Positions 1-5,512 of a stretch of 5,512 nucleotides of DNA are shown in pieces. Where the stretch lies: contig JAOZMA010000165.1 of the NCBI GenBank assembly GCA_029934555.1, forward strand, positions 1 to 5,512, written 5' to 3'. The DNA is from Acidimicrobiia bacterium (GTDB taxonomy: Bacteria; Actinomycetota; Acidimicrobiia; Spongiisociales; UBA5794). Both the position numbers and the translations under genes were made by a program. Below the pieces are notes generated by a model. It was not told where the DNA came from and did no database searches. It was given only the letters and a program-made list of their open reading frames with translations. Position 1 is the first letter of the stretch, and the number at the start of each line of letters is the position of its first letter.

Positions 1-1113
1 GCAGATGGCGAGGAGATCCCTCCACCCGAGTTCAACGGCTACCGCCTCATGGCCAAGAAAGAGGTCTTTGCCCTCGCGAATACGATCGACGTCAAGAGCC
101 TCGTCGTCGACACACCCGAAGGTGAGGTCGTCATTCTCGGCCTTTCGCAGGGCCGCATCGTTCTGGCGAGTCAGCGCTACGTCTACAACGCCGAACAGGA
201 TGTGCTCGTCGACACCGTCGACAACCGTGTCTGCACGCCAGGACAAGAGACGACCACCAAGGGGAACTTCATCTGCGATGACGGCGAGATCCTCATTCCC
301 GGATGGGTCGCCTTCATCGGGGCGAACAACTACACGCGGGTCGCGACGAACCCGCTGATCCGAGAAGCGTTCTTCAAGGTCTTCCTCTGGAACATGGTCT
401 TCGCCATCCTCACCGTGGTGCTCACGTTCGGAATGGGTCTCATCCTCGCTGTCACATTGCACCACTACCGGATGAAGGGACTCAAGTTCTATCGGTCGGT
501 GTTCATCATCCCGTACGCGATTCCCGCGTTCCTCTCGATCCTGGTGTGGCGTGGACTGCTCAACTCTTCGTTCGGTGTGATCAACTCCACGCTCGCCCCG
601 CTCTACGACCTCATCGGGATGGATCCGATCCGCTGGTTGTCGGATCCGACCTGGGCAAAGGTCTCGGTTCTCCTCGTCAACCTCTGGCTCGGCTTCCCTT
701 ACATGTTCCTCCTTACAACCGGCGCTCTCCAGTCGATCCCATCCGACATCCAGGAAGCGGCGCGCACCGACGGCGCGACCGGGTTCAGGGTCTTCTGGAA
801 GATCACGTTCCCTCTGTTGATGGTCGCCCTGGCACCGCTCCTGATCGGCTCATTCGCGTTCAACTTCAACAACTTCAACCTGATCTACCTCTTGACCAAC
901 GGCGGTCCACCGATGCTCGGTGCGGCCGTCCCGGTCGGACACACCGACATCCTCATCTCTTTCACGTTCAACCTGGCATCGGCGTCGGGCCGCGGGAACA
1001 ACTTCGGTCTGGCGGCAGCGATCACGATGTTCATCTTCCTCATCGTGCTGGTGATCTCGGCGTTCAGTTTCCGCTTCACGAAGCGGTTGGAGGAGATCTA
1101 TGGCAGCCTCTGA
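1..1113 (+). CDS. malF: Maltose/maltodextrin ABC transporter permease, MalF-type (5' truncated by window edge)
   Basis: One of the two membrane subunits of a maltose-type ABC importer, which with MalG forms the channel that takes sugar from the binding protein. The frame is open from base 1, so 370 C-terminal codons are seen. The ATG at 49 is internal: it has no ribosome binding site, and starting there would drop the N-terminal membrane helices. Visible residues 1-115 are an extracytoplasmic loop resembling the end of the MalF P2 domain, ending in GWVAFIGANNYTRV, comparable to GWKNFTRV of E. coli MalF as recalled. About five membrane segments follow (near 124-151, 163-187, 221-242, 272-295, 335-357). 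The EAA loop that docks on the ATPase is at 252-271 (EAARTDG...KITFP). FAFNFNNFNLIYLLTNGGP (285-303) is nearly identical to the MalF signature. The P2-like loop carries two cysteines (78 and 92). Family assignment is firm; the exact sugar (maltose, maltodextrin, trehalose or another alpha-glucoside) is not shown. Confidence 0.93.
   Translation, partial: ADGEEIPPPEFNGYRLMAKKEVFALANTIDVKSLVVDTPEGEVVILGLSQGRIVLASQRYVYNAEQDVLVDTVDNRVCTPGQETTTKGNFICDDGEILIPGWVAFIGANNYTRVATNPLIREAFFKVFLWNMVFAILTVVLTFGMGLILAVTLHHYRMKGLKFYRSVFIIPYAIPAFLSILVWRGLLNSSFGVINSTLAPLYDLIGMDPIRWLSDPTWAKVSVLLVNLWLGFPYMFLLTTGALQSIPSDIQEAARTDGATGFRVFWKITFPLLMVALAPLLIGSFAFNFNNFNLIYLLTNGGPPMLGAAVPVGHTDILISFTFNLASASGRGNNFGLAAAITMFIFLIVLVISAFSFRFTKRLEEIYGSL
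1089..1095 (+). promoter_or_regulatory. Ribosome binding site of malG, inside the end of malF
   Basis: GGAGGAG lies four bases before the ATG at 1100, within the last codons of malF. It fixes the malG start despite an unusually long hydrophilic N-terminus, and the arrangement suggests translational coupling of the two permeases. Confidence 0.8.
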
Positions 1114-2128
1114 CAACGGTAGGGTCGAGTACGTGGATCCGAACGACCACAGCGACGCCGCTCTCGAGGAGCGACTCGGCATCGCGGCCGAGACCGGAGG
1201 ACAACGTGGTGGATTCTTCGCGTGGCGAGGGGCAAAGAAGCAGAAGGTGGTCTATCCACCGCAGAGTCCGAAGATGTGGATCAAGACCGTGGGGTGGCGT
1301 CACGCGATCGCGCTCATCGCCGTGGCATTCTCTCTCTACCCGGTCCTCTACATCGTGTCGTCGTCCCTGAGCGCCGACGGCAATCTGGCCAATGCCACCA
1401 TCATCCCGAGGGATTTCTCGCTCGACTCCTACAAGGAGTTCTTCAACCCCGAGAATCCCAACATCACTCCTTTCACAACGTGGCTACGGAACTCATGGAT
1501 CGTGTCGCTCGTCGCCGCATCGCTCAATGTTGCTCTCGCCGCCATGGCGGCCTACGCCTTCTCGCGGTTCCGCTTCAAGGGTCGCCGCACGGGTCTTCTC
1601 GGACTCCTTCTCGTGCAGATCTTCCCCCAATACCTTGCCTTCGTCGCCATTCTGTTGATCATGATCAGCATCGGGAACGTCTTCCCCGCGATTGGGCTAG
1701 ACACCCTCGCCGGCCTGACGCTCGTCTACCTCGGCGGGGCGATCGGCTTCAACACGTTCCTCATCAAGGGGTTCATGGACTCGATTCCGGAGTCGCTCGA
1801 TGAATCGGCGCGGGTCGACGGAGCCGGTGTAGGGACGATCTTCTGGAAGATCATCCTCCCCCTCACTCGACCGGCGCTGGCAGTGATCTTCGTCATCAGC
1901 TTCATCACCCTGTTCGGTGAGTTCCTGCTGGCAAGGACCTTGCTGTCGACCACGAGCAATTTCACGCTCGCCGTCGGCCTCCAATTGTTCGCGACCGCCG
2001 ACTACGGGGCCAGGTGGGGACTGCTCAGCGCCGCGGTGGTGGTTGCCGCCCTGCCGATCGTCCTCACGTTCCTCATCGCCCAGCGGGCGATAGTCTCGGG
2101 ACTCACCGGCGGTGCCGTCAAGGGCTGA
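1100..2128 (+). CDS. malG: Maltose/maltodextrin ABC transporter permease, MalG-type
   Basis: Second membrane subunit of the importer, partner of the MalF-type protein whose gene it overlaps by 14 bases. It has 342 residues; E. coli MalG, as recalled, has about 296. The extra length is a hydrophilic N-terminus of about 65 residues before the first membrane helix (near 66-90). Further helices lie near 132-154, 164-190, 201-218, 258-280 and 305-327. The EAA loop for the ATPase is at 235-254 (ESARVDGAG...KIILP). The C-terminus, SGLTGGAVKG, matches the typical MalG ending (GLTAGGVKG in E. coli), and TLAVGLQ and AYAFSRFRFKG are also family hallmarks. The ATG at 1100 is chosen because GGAGGAG precedes it; an internal ATG at 1274 would give a conventional short N-terminus but lacks such a site. 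The gene appears to end the operon, since the next gene has its own promoter. Confidence 0.94.
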   Translation: MAASDNGRVEYVDPNDHSDAALEERLGIAAETGGQRGGFFAWRGAKKQKVVYPPQSPKMWIKTVGWRHAIALIAVAFSLYPVLYIVSSSLSADGNLANATIIPRDFSLDSYKEFFNPENPNITPFTTWLRNSWIVSLVAASLNVALAAMAAYAFSRFRFKGRRTGLLGLLLVQIFPQYLAFVAILLIMISIGNVFPAIGLDTLAGLTLVYLGGAIGFNTFLIKGFMDSIPESLDESARVDGAGVGTIFWKIILPLTRPALAVIFVISFITLFGEFLLARTLLSTTSNFTLAVGLQLFATADYGARWGLLSAAVVVAALPIVLTFLIAQRAIVSGLTGGAVKG

Positions 2129-2132
2129 CCCC

Positions 2133-2161
2133 TTGACGAGGGACCAGCGATAGGTCATAAT
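2133..2161 (+). promoter_or_regulatory. Promoter of the relBE-type toxin-antitoxin pair
   Basis: TTGACG (2133-2138) and CATAAT (2156-2161) each match five of six bases of the sigma-70-type consensus and are separated by exactly 17 bases. Initiation six to eight bases downstream would fall at about 2168-2169, one or two bases before the antitoxin ATG at 2170, so the transcript is probably leaderless. There is no Shine-Dalgarno before the ATG, which fits. The start site itself is inferred. Confidence 0.72.
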
Positions 2162-2168
2162 TGTGACC
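2153..2168 (+). promoter_or_regulatory. Probable operator: 16-base near-palindrome over the -10 box
   Basis: GGTCATAA (2153-2160) faces TTGTGACC (2161-2168), symmetric except for one base pair. It covers the whole -10 hexamer. The TGACC half-site recurs directly at 2171-2175 over the start codon, and another TGACC lies at 2126-2130. Antitoxins of this family usually repress their own operon, alone or with the toxin, by binding such palindromes, so this is the likely binding site. Binding itself is inferred. Confidence 0.6.
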
Positions 2169-2169
2169 C

Positions 2170-2424
2170 ATGACCGATGTGAAGCCGTTCTCCGAAGTCA
2201 AGGCTCATCTGTCGGAGTTCGCCGACCGCGTGGAGACTGAGCACGACCGAATTCTCGTCACCCGCAACGGGAGGCCATCATTCGTCCTCGTGAGCCCCGA
2301 CGATCTCGAGTCACTCGAAGAGACCCTGGACATACTCCGGGAACCCGAACTGGTCGCATCGATCAAACGATCGCGACAAGAAGCCGCAGACGGCATGCGC
2401 GAGCCGCTACAGGATCACGTCTAA
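2170..2424 (+). CDS. relB: Type II antitoxin, Phd/YefM family (RelB-type)
   Basis: An 84-residue antitoxin that should bind and neutralise the toxin encoded just downstream and repress the shared promoter. Residues 1-47 have the Phd/YefM DNA-binding pattern: a conserved SEVKAHLSEF helix, then a strand pair ILVTRNGRPSFVLVSPDD (28-45). Residues 46-84 (LESLEETLDILREPEL and the charged tail) form the helical toxin-binding arm, expected to be flexible and protease-sensitive. The pattern, including SLEETLDILREP, closely resembles the mycobacterial RelB (Rv1247c) as recalled. The start is the ATG at 2170. No ribosome binding site precedes it, and the promoter places the start site almost at this codon, so leaderless translation is likely. 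The toxin gene begins 9 bases after the stop. Family and pairing are secure; the name relB rather than yefM is a matter of convention. Confidence 0.9.
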   Translation: MTDVKPFSEVKAHLSEFADRVETEHDRILVTRNGRPSFVLVSPDDLESLEETLDILREPELVASIKRSRQEAADGMREPLQDHV

Positions 2425-2433
2425 GGGGATTCG

Positions 2434-2697
2434 GTGTACTCCGTCGAGATCACACCGGAAGGACGAAGACACCTCAACGACCTTCCCGAGAAGGTCCGCT
2501 TCGCAGCGATAGAAACGGCATTTGGGGCAATCGCACGGAACCCTCAAAGAGCGGGCAAACCATTGCTTGGTGAACTGGAAGGACTGCACTCGGCTCGTCG
2601 TGGTGACTTCCGCATTATCTACGAGATCATCGAAGATGAGAACGTCGTGGTCATCTATCGCATCCAGCATCGAAACGACGTCTACCGACCGCGGTAG
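2434..2697 (+). CDS. relE: Type II toxin, RelE/ParE family (probable ribosome-dependent mRNA interferase)
   Basis: An 87-residue toxin of the RelE/ParE fold. RelE proteins sit in the ribosomal A site and cut mRNA; that activity is inferred here from family. The N-terminal strand YSVEITPEG and the helix RRHLNDLPEKVRFAAIETAF (11-30) are followed by NPQRAGKPLLGELEGLHSAR (36-55). The basic core RRGDFRIIYEI (55-65) and the C-terminal IQHRNDVYRPR (77-87) carry the arginine, histidine and tyrosine positions (R56, R60, H79, R80, Y84) where RelE-type proteins hold catalytic or RNA-binding residues. It is much like mycobacterial RelE (Rv1246c) as recalled. The start is GTG at 2434, preceded by AAGGGGA (2423-2429) overlapping the antitoxin stop. 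This favours coupled translation, with antitoxin made first. It looks full length and intact. The stop abuts the stop of the opposing gene. Confidence 0.9.
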   Translation: MYSVEITPEGRRHLNDLPEKVRFAAIETAFGAIARNPQRAGKPLLGELEGLHSARRGDFRIIYEIIEDENVVVIYRIQHRNDVYRPR

Positions 2698-3189
2698 CTA
2701 ACCGGCCCAGACCCACAGTATCCAGATGGCCATCATCATCAGGCCGATGGCGAACTGAACGCCCGACGCGAGCAACATCGCCTTGAGCGTGGCCCAGGTC
2801 GCGTTGAGGGCACCGGCAACGTGGCGTTCTCGCACGATCGTTGTTACCAGGATCCCTACGACGAATCCGAGAGGGGCACCTACCACCGGAACGACGAAGA
2901 AGCCTGCGATGGCGCAGCCGAGGGCGATCAGCTGTCCCCACCAGGGAACACCGACCGATGCTGCCGTACGTTGAGGCAGATAGACAGCGGATGCCGTTCC
3001 GACGACCGCCAACGCCGTGATCACAGCGATGGCGACCCAGCCACCGGATCCGAATCCGGCAACGACCCCGTACACCGCGGCTGCAGCCCAGATGACCCAC
3101 AGGCCGGGAAGGATCGGCAGCACGGTACCGGCGATCCCGACCACCATGACGACGGCGATAAAGACGATGAAGAGTGTGTCGGCGCTCAC
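2698..3189 (-). CDS. DUF456 family small membrane protein
   Basis: A 163-residue, very hydrophobic protein of unknown function that fits the DUF456 family. The family's proline-glycine signature is seen at 20-31 (AGTVLPILPGLW), followed by the second glycine-rich membrane region at 84-117 with PVVGAPLGFVVGIL, and a last helix near 137-161. Predicted membrane segments lie near 5-22, 26-45, 50-69, 84-117 (probably a hairpin) and 140-161. The GTG start shares GTGA with the etfD stop and has no good Shine-Dalgarno of its own, so translation probably depends on ribosomes finishing etfD. The small charged loop RERHVAG (120-126) is the main polar stretch. No catalytic residue is recognisable. A role linked to the oxidoreductase is suggested only by the shared operon and is unproven. 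Confidence 0.82.
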   Translation of the reverse strand: MSADTLFIVFIAVVMVVGIAGTVLPILPGLWVIWAAAAVYGVVAGFGSGGWVAIAVITALAVVGTASAVYLPQRTAASVGVPWWGQLIALGCAIAGFFVVPVVGAPLGFVVGILVTTIVRERHVAGALNATWATLKAMLLASGVQFAIGLMMMAIWILWVWAG

Positions 3190-5369
3190 CCGTCAGATCG
3201 AATGCTCTCTTCAAGCAACATGGCGATGTCCTTCACGATGACAGTCTCTTCGACGCCGAGATCGCGTACACCGTCATCCAGCATCACGAAGCAGAACGGG
3301 CAACCGGTCGCCACGACGTCGGTGCCACATGCGATGGCCTCCTCGGTCCGATCGATGTTGATCTTCTTGCCCGTGTCTTCCTCGAACCACATCTTCCCGC
3401 CGCCTGCACCGCAACAGAACGATTCACTCTCAGACCGGGGCATCTCAACCCGCGTTCCGACCGCATCGACGATCCCCCGCGGTTGCTCGTACACGTCGTT
3501 GTAGCGACCCAGGTAGCACGGGTCGTGGAAGGTCACGGTCTGCCCGTTCGACTTCGGCGTGATCCTCCCTTCGTCCACGAGACGCATCAGGAGCTCCGAG
3601 TGGTGGATCGTCTCGTAGTCGCCGCCGTACTGCGGATACTCGTTCATCAGCGTGTTGAAGCAGTGCGGGCACTGCGTGACGATCTTGGTGACCCCGAGGT
3701 CGTTCAACGTCTCGATGTTCTGTAACGCCAGGCCCTGGAACACGTACTCGTTGCCGGTACGACGGGCGGGATCGCCCGTGCAGAGCTCTTTCTTGCCGAG
3801 GATCGCGAAGTCGACACCGGCCTCGTGGAGGAGCTTCGCCGTGGCGATCGTGACCTTCTTGTTCCGGTCGTCGAACGATCCCGCACACCCCACCCAGTAC
3901 AGGTACTCCGCAGTGACACCCGGATCGTCGAGGAACTTCACCTCGAAGTCGAGTTCCTTGACCCAATCTCCACGGGTTGTCTGGTCCATCCCATAGATGT
4001 TCGAGGAGTTCTCGAGGCTGACGTACGCCTTGCCCAACTCCGACGGGAACTCCGCCTCCATCAACGAGAGGTAGCGCCGCATGTCGAGGATCTTGTCGAC
4101 GATCTCGAGGCCGGCCGGACACACTTCGTCACAGGCCCGGCAGGTCGTACACGACCACAGCTCCTCGGGAGTGATCCGCTCGAAGACGAGATCCGACGAA
4201 ACGGTGAGATCACCATCAACACTCACGGTCGGCGAGACCGGTTGCGCTGCCGTTTGCGCTGCGACCTGCCCGAGCTTGAGAATGATCTCGCGGGGATCGA
4301 GCGGCTTACCCGTCTGGCTCGCCGGACAGACCTCGGTGCAACGGCCGCAGACGGTGCAGGCATCGGTGTCGAAGAGCTGTTTCCACGTGAACTCGCCGAC
4401 CCGGTCGGCCCCAATGGTCTCGATGTCTTCCGCCTCCATGAGGTTCGGAACCGCTCTCATGGCACCCTTCGGCCGATCGCGAGGCGCAAGCGCCAGGTTC
4501 GTCGGCGAGGTAACGACGTGACGGAGCTTCGTCGCCGGAAGGATGACGAGGAAAGCGACGAAGCCCACAGCGTGGATGATCCAGAACGCCTGGTGCCACC
4601 CTGTAGCGGTCGCCGACGGGATCAGATAGGACAGCGGATAGCCGACGAAAGACCACACCTCGAACGATGGCTGTCCGCTGTACGAGATCCGGGCTGCCTC
4701 GGTGAGGAGGCCGGAGACGCCGATGAGTCCGAGGGTGAACAAGATCCACCCATCCTCAGGTCGGGTCTTAGCCCTGAGCCGCCACGGCTTCTGTACGTAT
4801 CGCCGCACAGCGGCCCACACGATGCCGACGATGAACACGATGGCCGCGAGATCGAGTGCCGCCGAGTATCCCTGATAGAACCAGCCGTGGAGGAACTTCA
4901 TGCTTACAGGGAGCAGATGGTCCAGTTCGAGGGTGATCGTCCCGAGAAGAAGGACGAGGAAACTCCAGTAGATCATCGAGTGCATGACGCCGGCTCCGCT
5001 GTCCTTCATCACGGTGCGCATCAACAGGCCGTCGCTCAGCCCGATCAGGCGTTGCTTCCACATGCCCGATCGGCCCTCCCACGAACCTCTCTCCCAACTC
5101 CTCGCACGCTCGGCGAAGAGGTAGAACATGACGCCGAGGAAGGTGGCGATCGTCACGTAGAAGAGCGCAACGATCAACGCAGGGATATTGCCGAAGACCT
5201 CGCGACCGATGGCGAAGTGAGGCTCGTCGGGGAGCGACCCGAGCCACCAGAAGATCAGGGTTCCGATAACCGCTAGACCAGCCAGAACCGCAAGAACCCG
5301 ACTCGGTGTGACCGTCCACCCCTCGCGCTTCTCGTCGCTGTCCGGTGGCGTCTCGGTGGTGGTCAACAC
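3186..5369 (-). CDS. etfD: Membrane-bound Fe-S oxidoreductase, EtfD/FadF class (ETF:quinone oxidoreductase type)
   Basis: A 727-residue fusion. Residues 1-290 are a NarI-like cytochrome b domain with about six helices (near 24-44, 61-86, 129-149, 168-189, 207-226, 258-280) and membrane histidines H130, H259, H266 and H284 as possible haem ligands. Next come two 4Fe-4S motifs of the form CxxCxxCxxxCP (C338-C348 and C407-C417). Two cysteine-rich domains of the heterodisulfide reductase type follow: C495, C530, C567, C570; and C618, C652-C653, C690, C693. The first has CTGDPARR where the second has the canonical CCG, which I recall as normal in this family. Mycobacterial EtfD (Rv0338c) and Bacillus FadF are thought to take electrons from electron-transfer flavoprotein during fatty acid oxidation and reduce menaquinone. 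That role is inferred here; a glycolate- or lactate-oxidase-type partner is an alternative. The GTG start at 5369 follows AGGAGG by only three bases. The adjacent TTG (5366-5364) has ideal spacing, so the true start may be one codon later. Confidence 0.85.
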   Translation of the reverse strand: MLTTTETPPDSDEKREGWTVTPSRVLAVLAGLAVIGTLIFWWLGSLPDEPHFAIGREVFGNIPALIVALFYVTIATFLGVMFYLFAERARSWERGSWEGRSGMWKQRLIGLSDGLLMRTVMKDSGAGVMHSMIYWSFLVLLLGTITLELDHLLPVSMKFLHGWFYQGYSAALDLAAIVFIVGIVWAAVRRYVQKPWRLRAKTRPEDGWILFTLGLIGVSGLLTEAARISYSGQPSFEVWSFVGYPLSYLIPSATATGWHQAFWIIHAVGFVAFLVILPATKLRHVVTSPTNLALAPRDRPKGAMRAVPNLMEAEDIETIGADRVGEFTWKQLFDTDACTVCGRCTEVCPASQTGKPLDPREIILKLGQVAAQTAAQPVSPTVSVDGDLTVSSDLVFERITPEELWSCTTCRACDEVCPAGLEIVDKILDMRRYLSLMEAEFPSELGKAYVSLENSSNIYGMDQTTRGDWVKELDFEVKFLDDPGVTAEYLYWVGCAGSFDDRNKKVTIATAKLLHEAGVDFAILGKKELCTGDPARRTGNEYVFQGLALQNIETLNDLGVTKIVTQCPHCFNTLMNEYPQYGGDYETIHHSELLMRLVDEGRITPKSNGQTVTFHDPCYLGRYNDVYEQPRGIVDAVGTRVEMPRSESESFCCGAGGGKMWFEEDTGKKINIDRTEEAIACGTDVVATGCPFCFVMLDDGVRDLGVEETVIVKDIAMLLEESIRSDG

Positions 5370-5372
5370 AAG

Positions 5373-5378
5373 CCTCCT
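5373..5378 (-). promoter_or_regulatory. Strong ribosome binding site of etfD
   Basis: AGGAGG on the - strand, three bases before the GTG and six before the following in-frame TTG. It supports initiation here rather than further upstream, even though the reading frame stays open through the repeat array to the window edge. Confidence 0.8.
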
Positions 5379-5392
5379 GTGGGTTCGGAGAC

Positions 5393-5398
5393 AGTGTA
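5393..5398 (-). promoter_or_regulatory. Possible -10 box of the etfD operon
   Basis: TACACT on the - strand, 23 bases before the GTG, would give a short leader holding the ribosome binding site. The best -35-like hexamer is TTGGCT at 5424-5419, but the spacer is 20 bases, longer than usual. The heptamer array begins at 5426, directly behind it. This is a weak call. Confidence 0.35.
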
Positions 5399-5425
5399 GA
5401 GAGTGAGGATGGAGGACCAGCCAAG

Positions 5426-5485
5426 AGCGGACAGCGGACAGCGGACAGCGGACAGCGGACAGCGGACAGCGGACAGCGGACAGCG
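5426..5485. repeat. Heptanucleotide tandem repeat, (AGCGGAC)8 plus AGCG
   Basis: Eight perfect copies of AGCGGAC run from 5426 to 5481, followed by a partial copy AGCG (60 bases in all). On the - strand the unit reads GTCCGCT. No copy carries a mismatch, which points to recent expansion or active homogenisation by slipped-strand replication. None of the six frames contains a stop inside the array. It ends about 56 bases before the etfD start codon, next to the presumed promoter. The remaining bases to the window edge (5486-5512) show no recognisable feature. Confidence 0.97.
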
Positions 5486-5512
5486 AGGGTGGCTTATCGA
5501 TGGTCTTCCAAT

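Noticed and set aside
49..1113. ATG at 49 as the true malF start
   Set aside because: The frame is open upstream to base 1 with MalF-compatible sequence, there is no ribosome binding site, and the essential N-terminal membrane helices would be missing.
2126..2148. Possible terminator hairpin after malG (CCCT 2130-2133 with AGGG 2139-2142)
   Set aside because: The stem is only four base pairs with weak outer pairing, there is no following T-tract, and it overlaps the -35 of the next promoter.
2688..2704. Palindrome ACCGCGGT and a CGGT/ACCG stem at the relE and DUF456 ends as a bidirectional terminator
   Set aside because: The stems are too short and no run of T follows on either strand.
2651..3214. 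Alternative - strand frame over the DUF456 gene
   Set aside because: It is an arginine-rich low-complexity translation typical of a shifted frame. The DUF456 frame has clear membrane helices and a coupled start.
3825..5276. Long open frame on the + strand opposite etfD
   Set aside because: It is a charge-rich shadow of a high-G+C gene with no domain pattern. The - strand frame carries all the iron-sulfur and haem motifs.
5426..5485. Heptamer array as a CRISPR array or phage attachment site
   Set aside because: The units are seven bases with no spacers between them, and no integrase or cas gene is nearby.
5500..5512. ATG at 5500 as the start of a + strand gene running out of the window
   Set aside because: Only four codons are visible and no ribosome binding site with useful spacing precedes it.

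Overview
The window looks like chromosomal DNA from a G+C-rich bacterium, most likely an actinomycete-type lineage (Actinomycetota, possibly close to Acidimicrobiia). This is inferred from the high G+C, the frequent GTG starts (three of the five visible starts), a RelBE pair recalled as close to the mycobacterial one, and a fused membrane/iron-sulfur EtfD-type oxidoreductase of the kind found in actinomycetes and Bacillus. The exact taxon cannot be fixed from the sequence alone.

Left part, + strand (1-2128): the end of a maltose/maltodextrin-type ABC importer operon. The C-terminal 370 codons of a MalF-type permease overlap by 14 bases with a complete MalG-type permease. Together they would form the membrane channel. 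The binding protein and the rest of malF should lie to the left of the window. No ATPase gene is visible.

Middle, + strand (2129-2697): a type II toxin-antitoxin pair, a Phd/YefM-fold RelB-type antitoxin followed 9 bases later by a RelE/ParE-family toxin. It has its own near-consensus promoter in the 41-base gap after malG. A 16-base near-palindrome covers the -10 box, and the start site falls so close to the ATG that the mRNA is probably leaderless.

Right part, - strand (2698-5369): a two-gene operon read toward the middle. The first gene encodes a 727-residue membrane protein with a NarI-like cytochrome b part, two 4Fe-4S motifs and two cysteine-rich (CCG-type) domains, of the EtfD/FadF class that passes electrons from electron-transfer flavoprotein to the quinone pool. 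The second encodes a small DUF456 membrane protein whose GTG start overlaps the etfD stop in GTGA. Its own stop abuts the relE stop with no base between them (TAGCTA).

Right edge (5370-5512): the etfD leader, with a strong Shine-Dalgarno and a possible -10 box, then a perfect heptanucleotide tandem array (eight copies of AGCGGAC plus four bases) immediately upstream of the presumed promoter. The last 27 bases hold nothing that can be called.

All genes belong to known families. The features most worth a second look are the heptamer array beside the etfD promoter, the compact leaderless promoter-operator of the toxin-antitoxin pair, and the zero-spacing convergent stops. I see no clear sign of a wholly new system.
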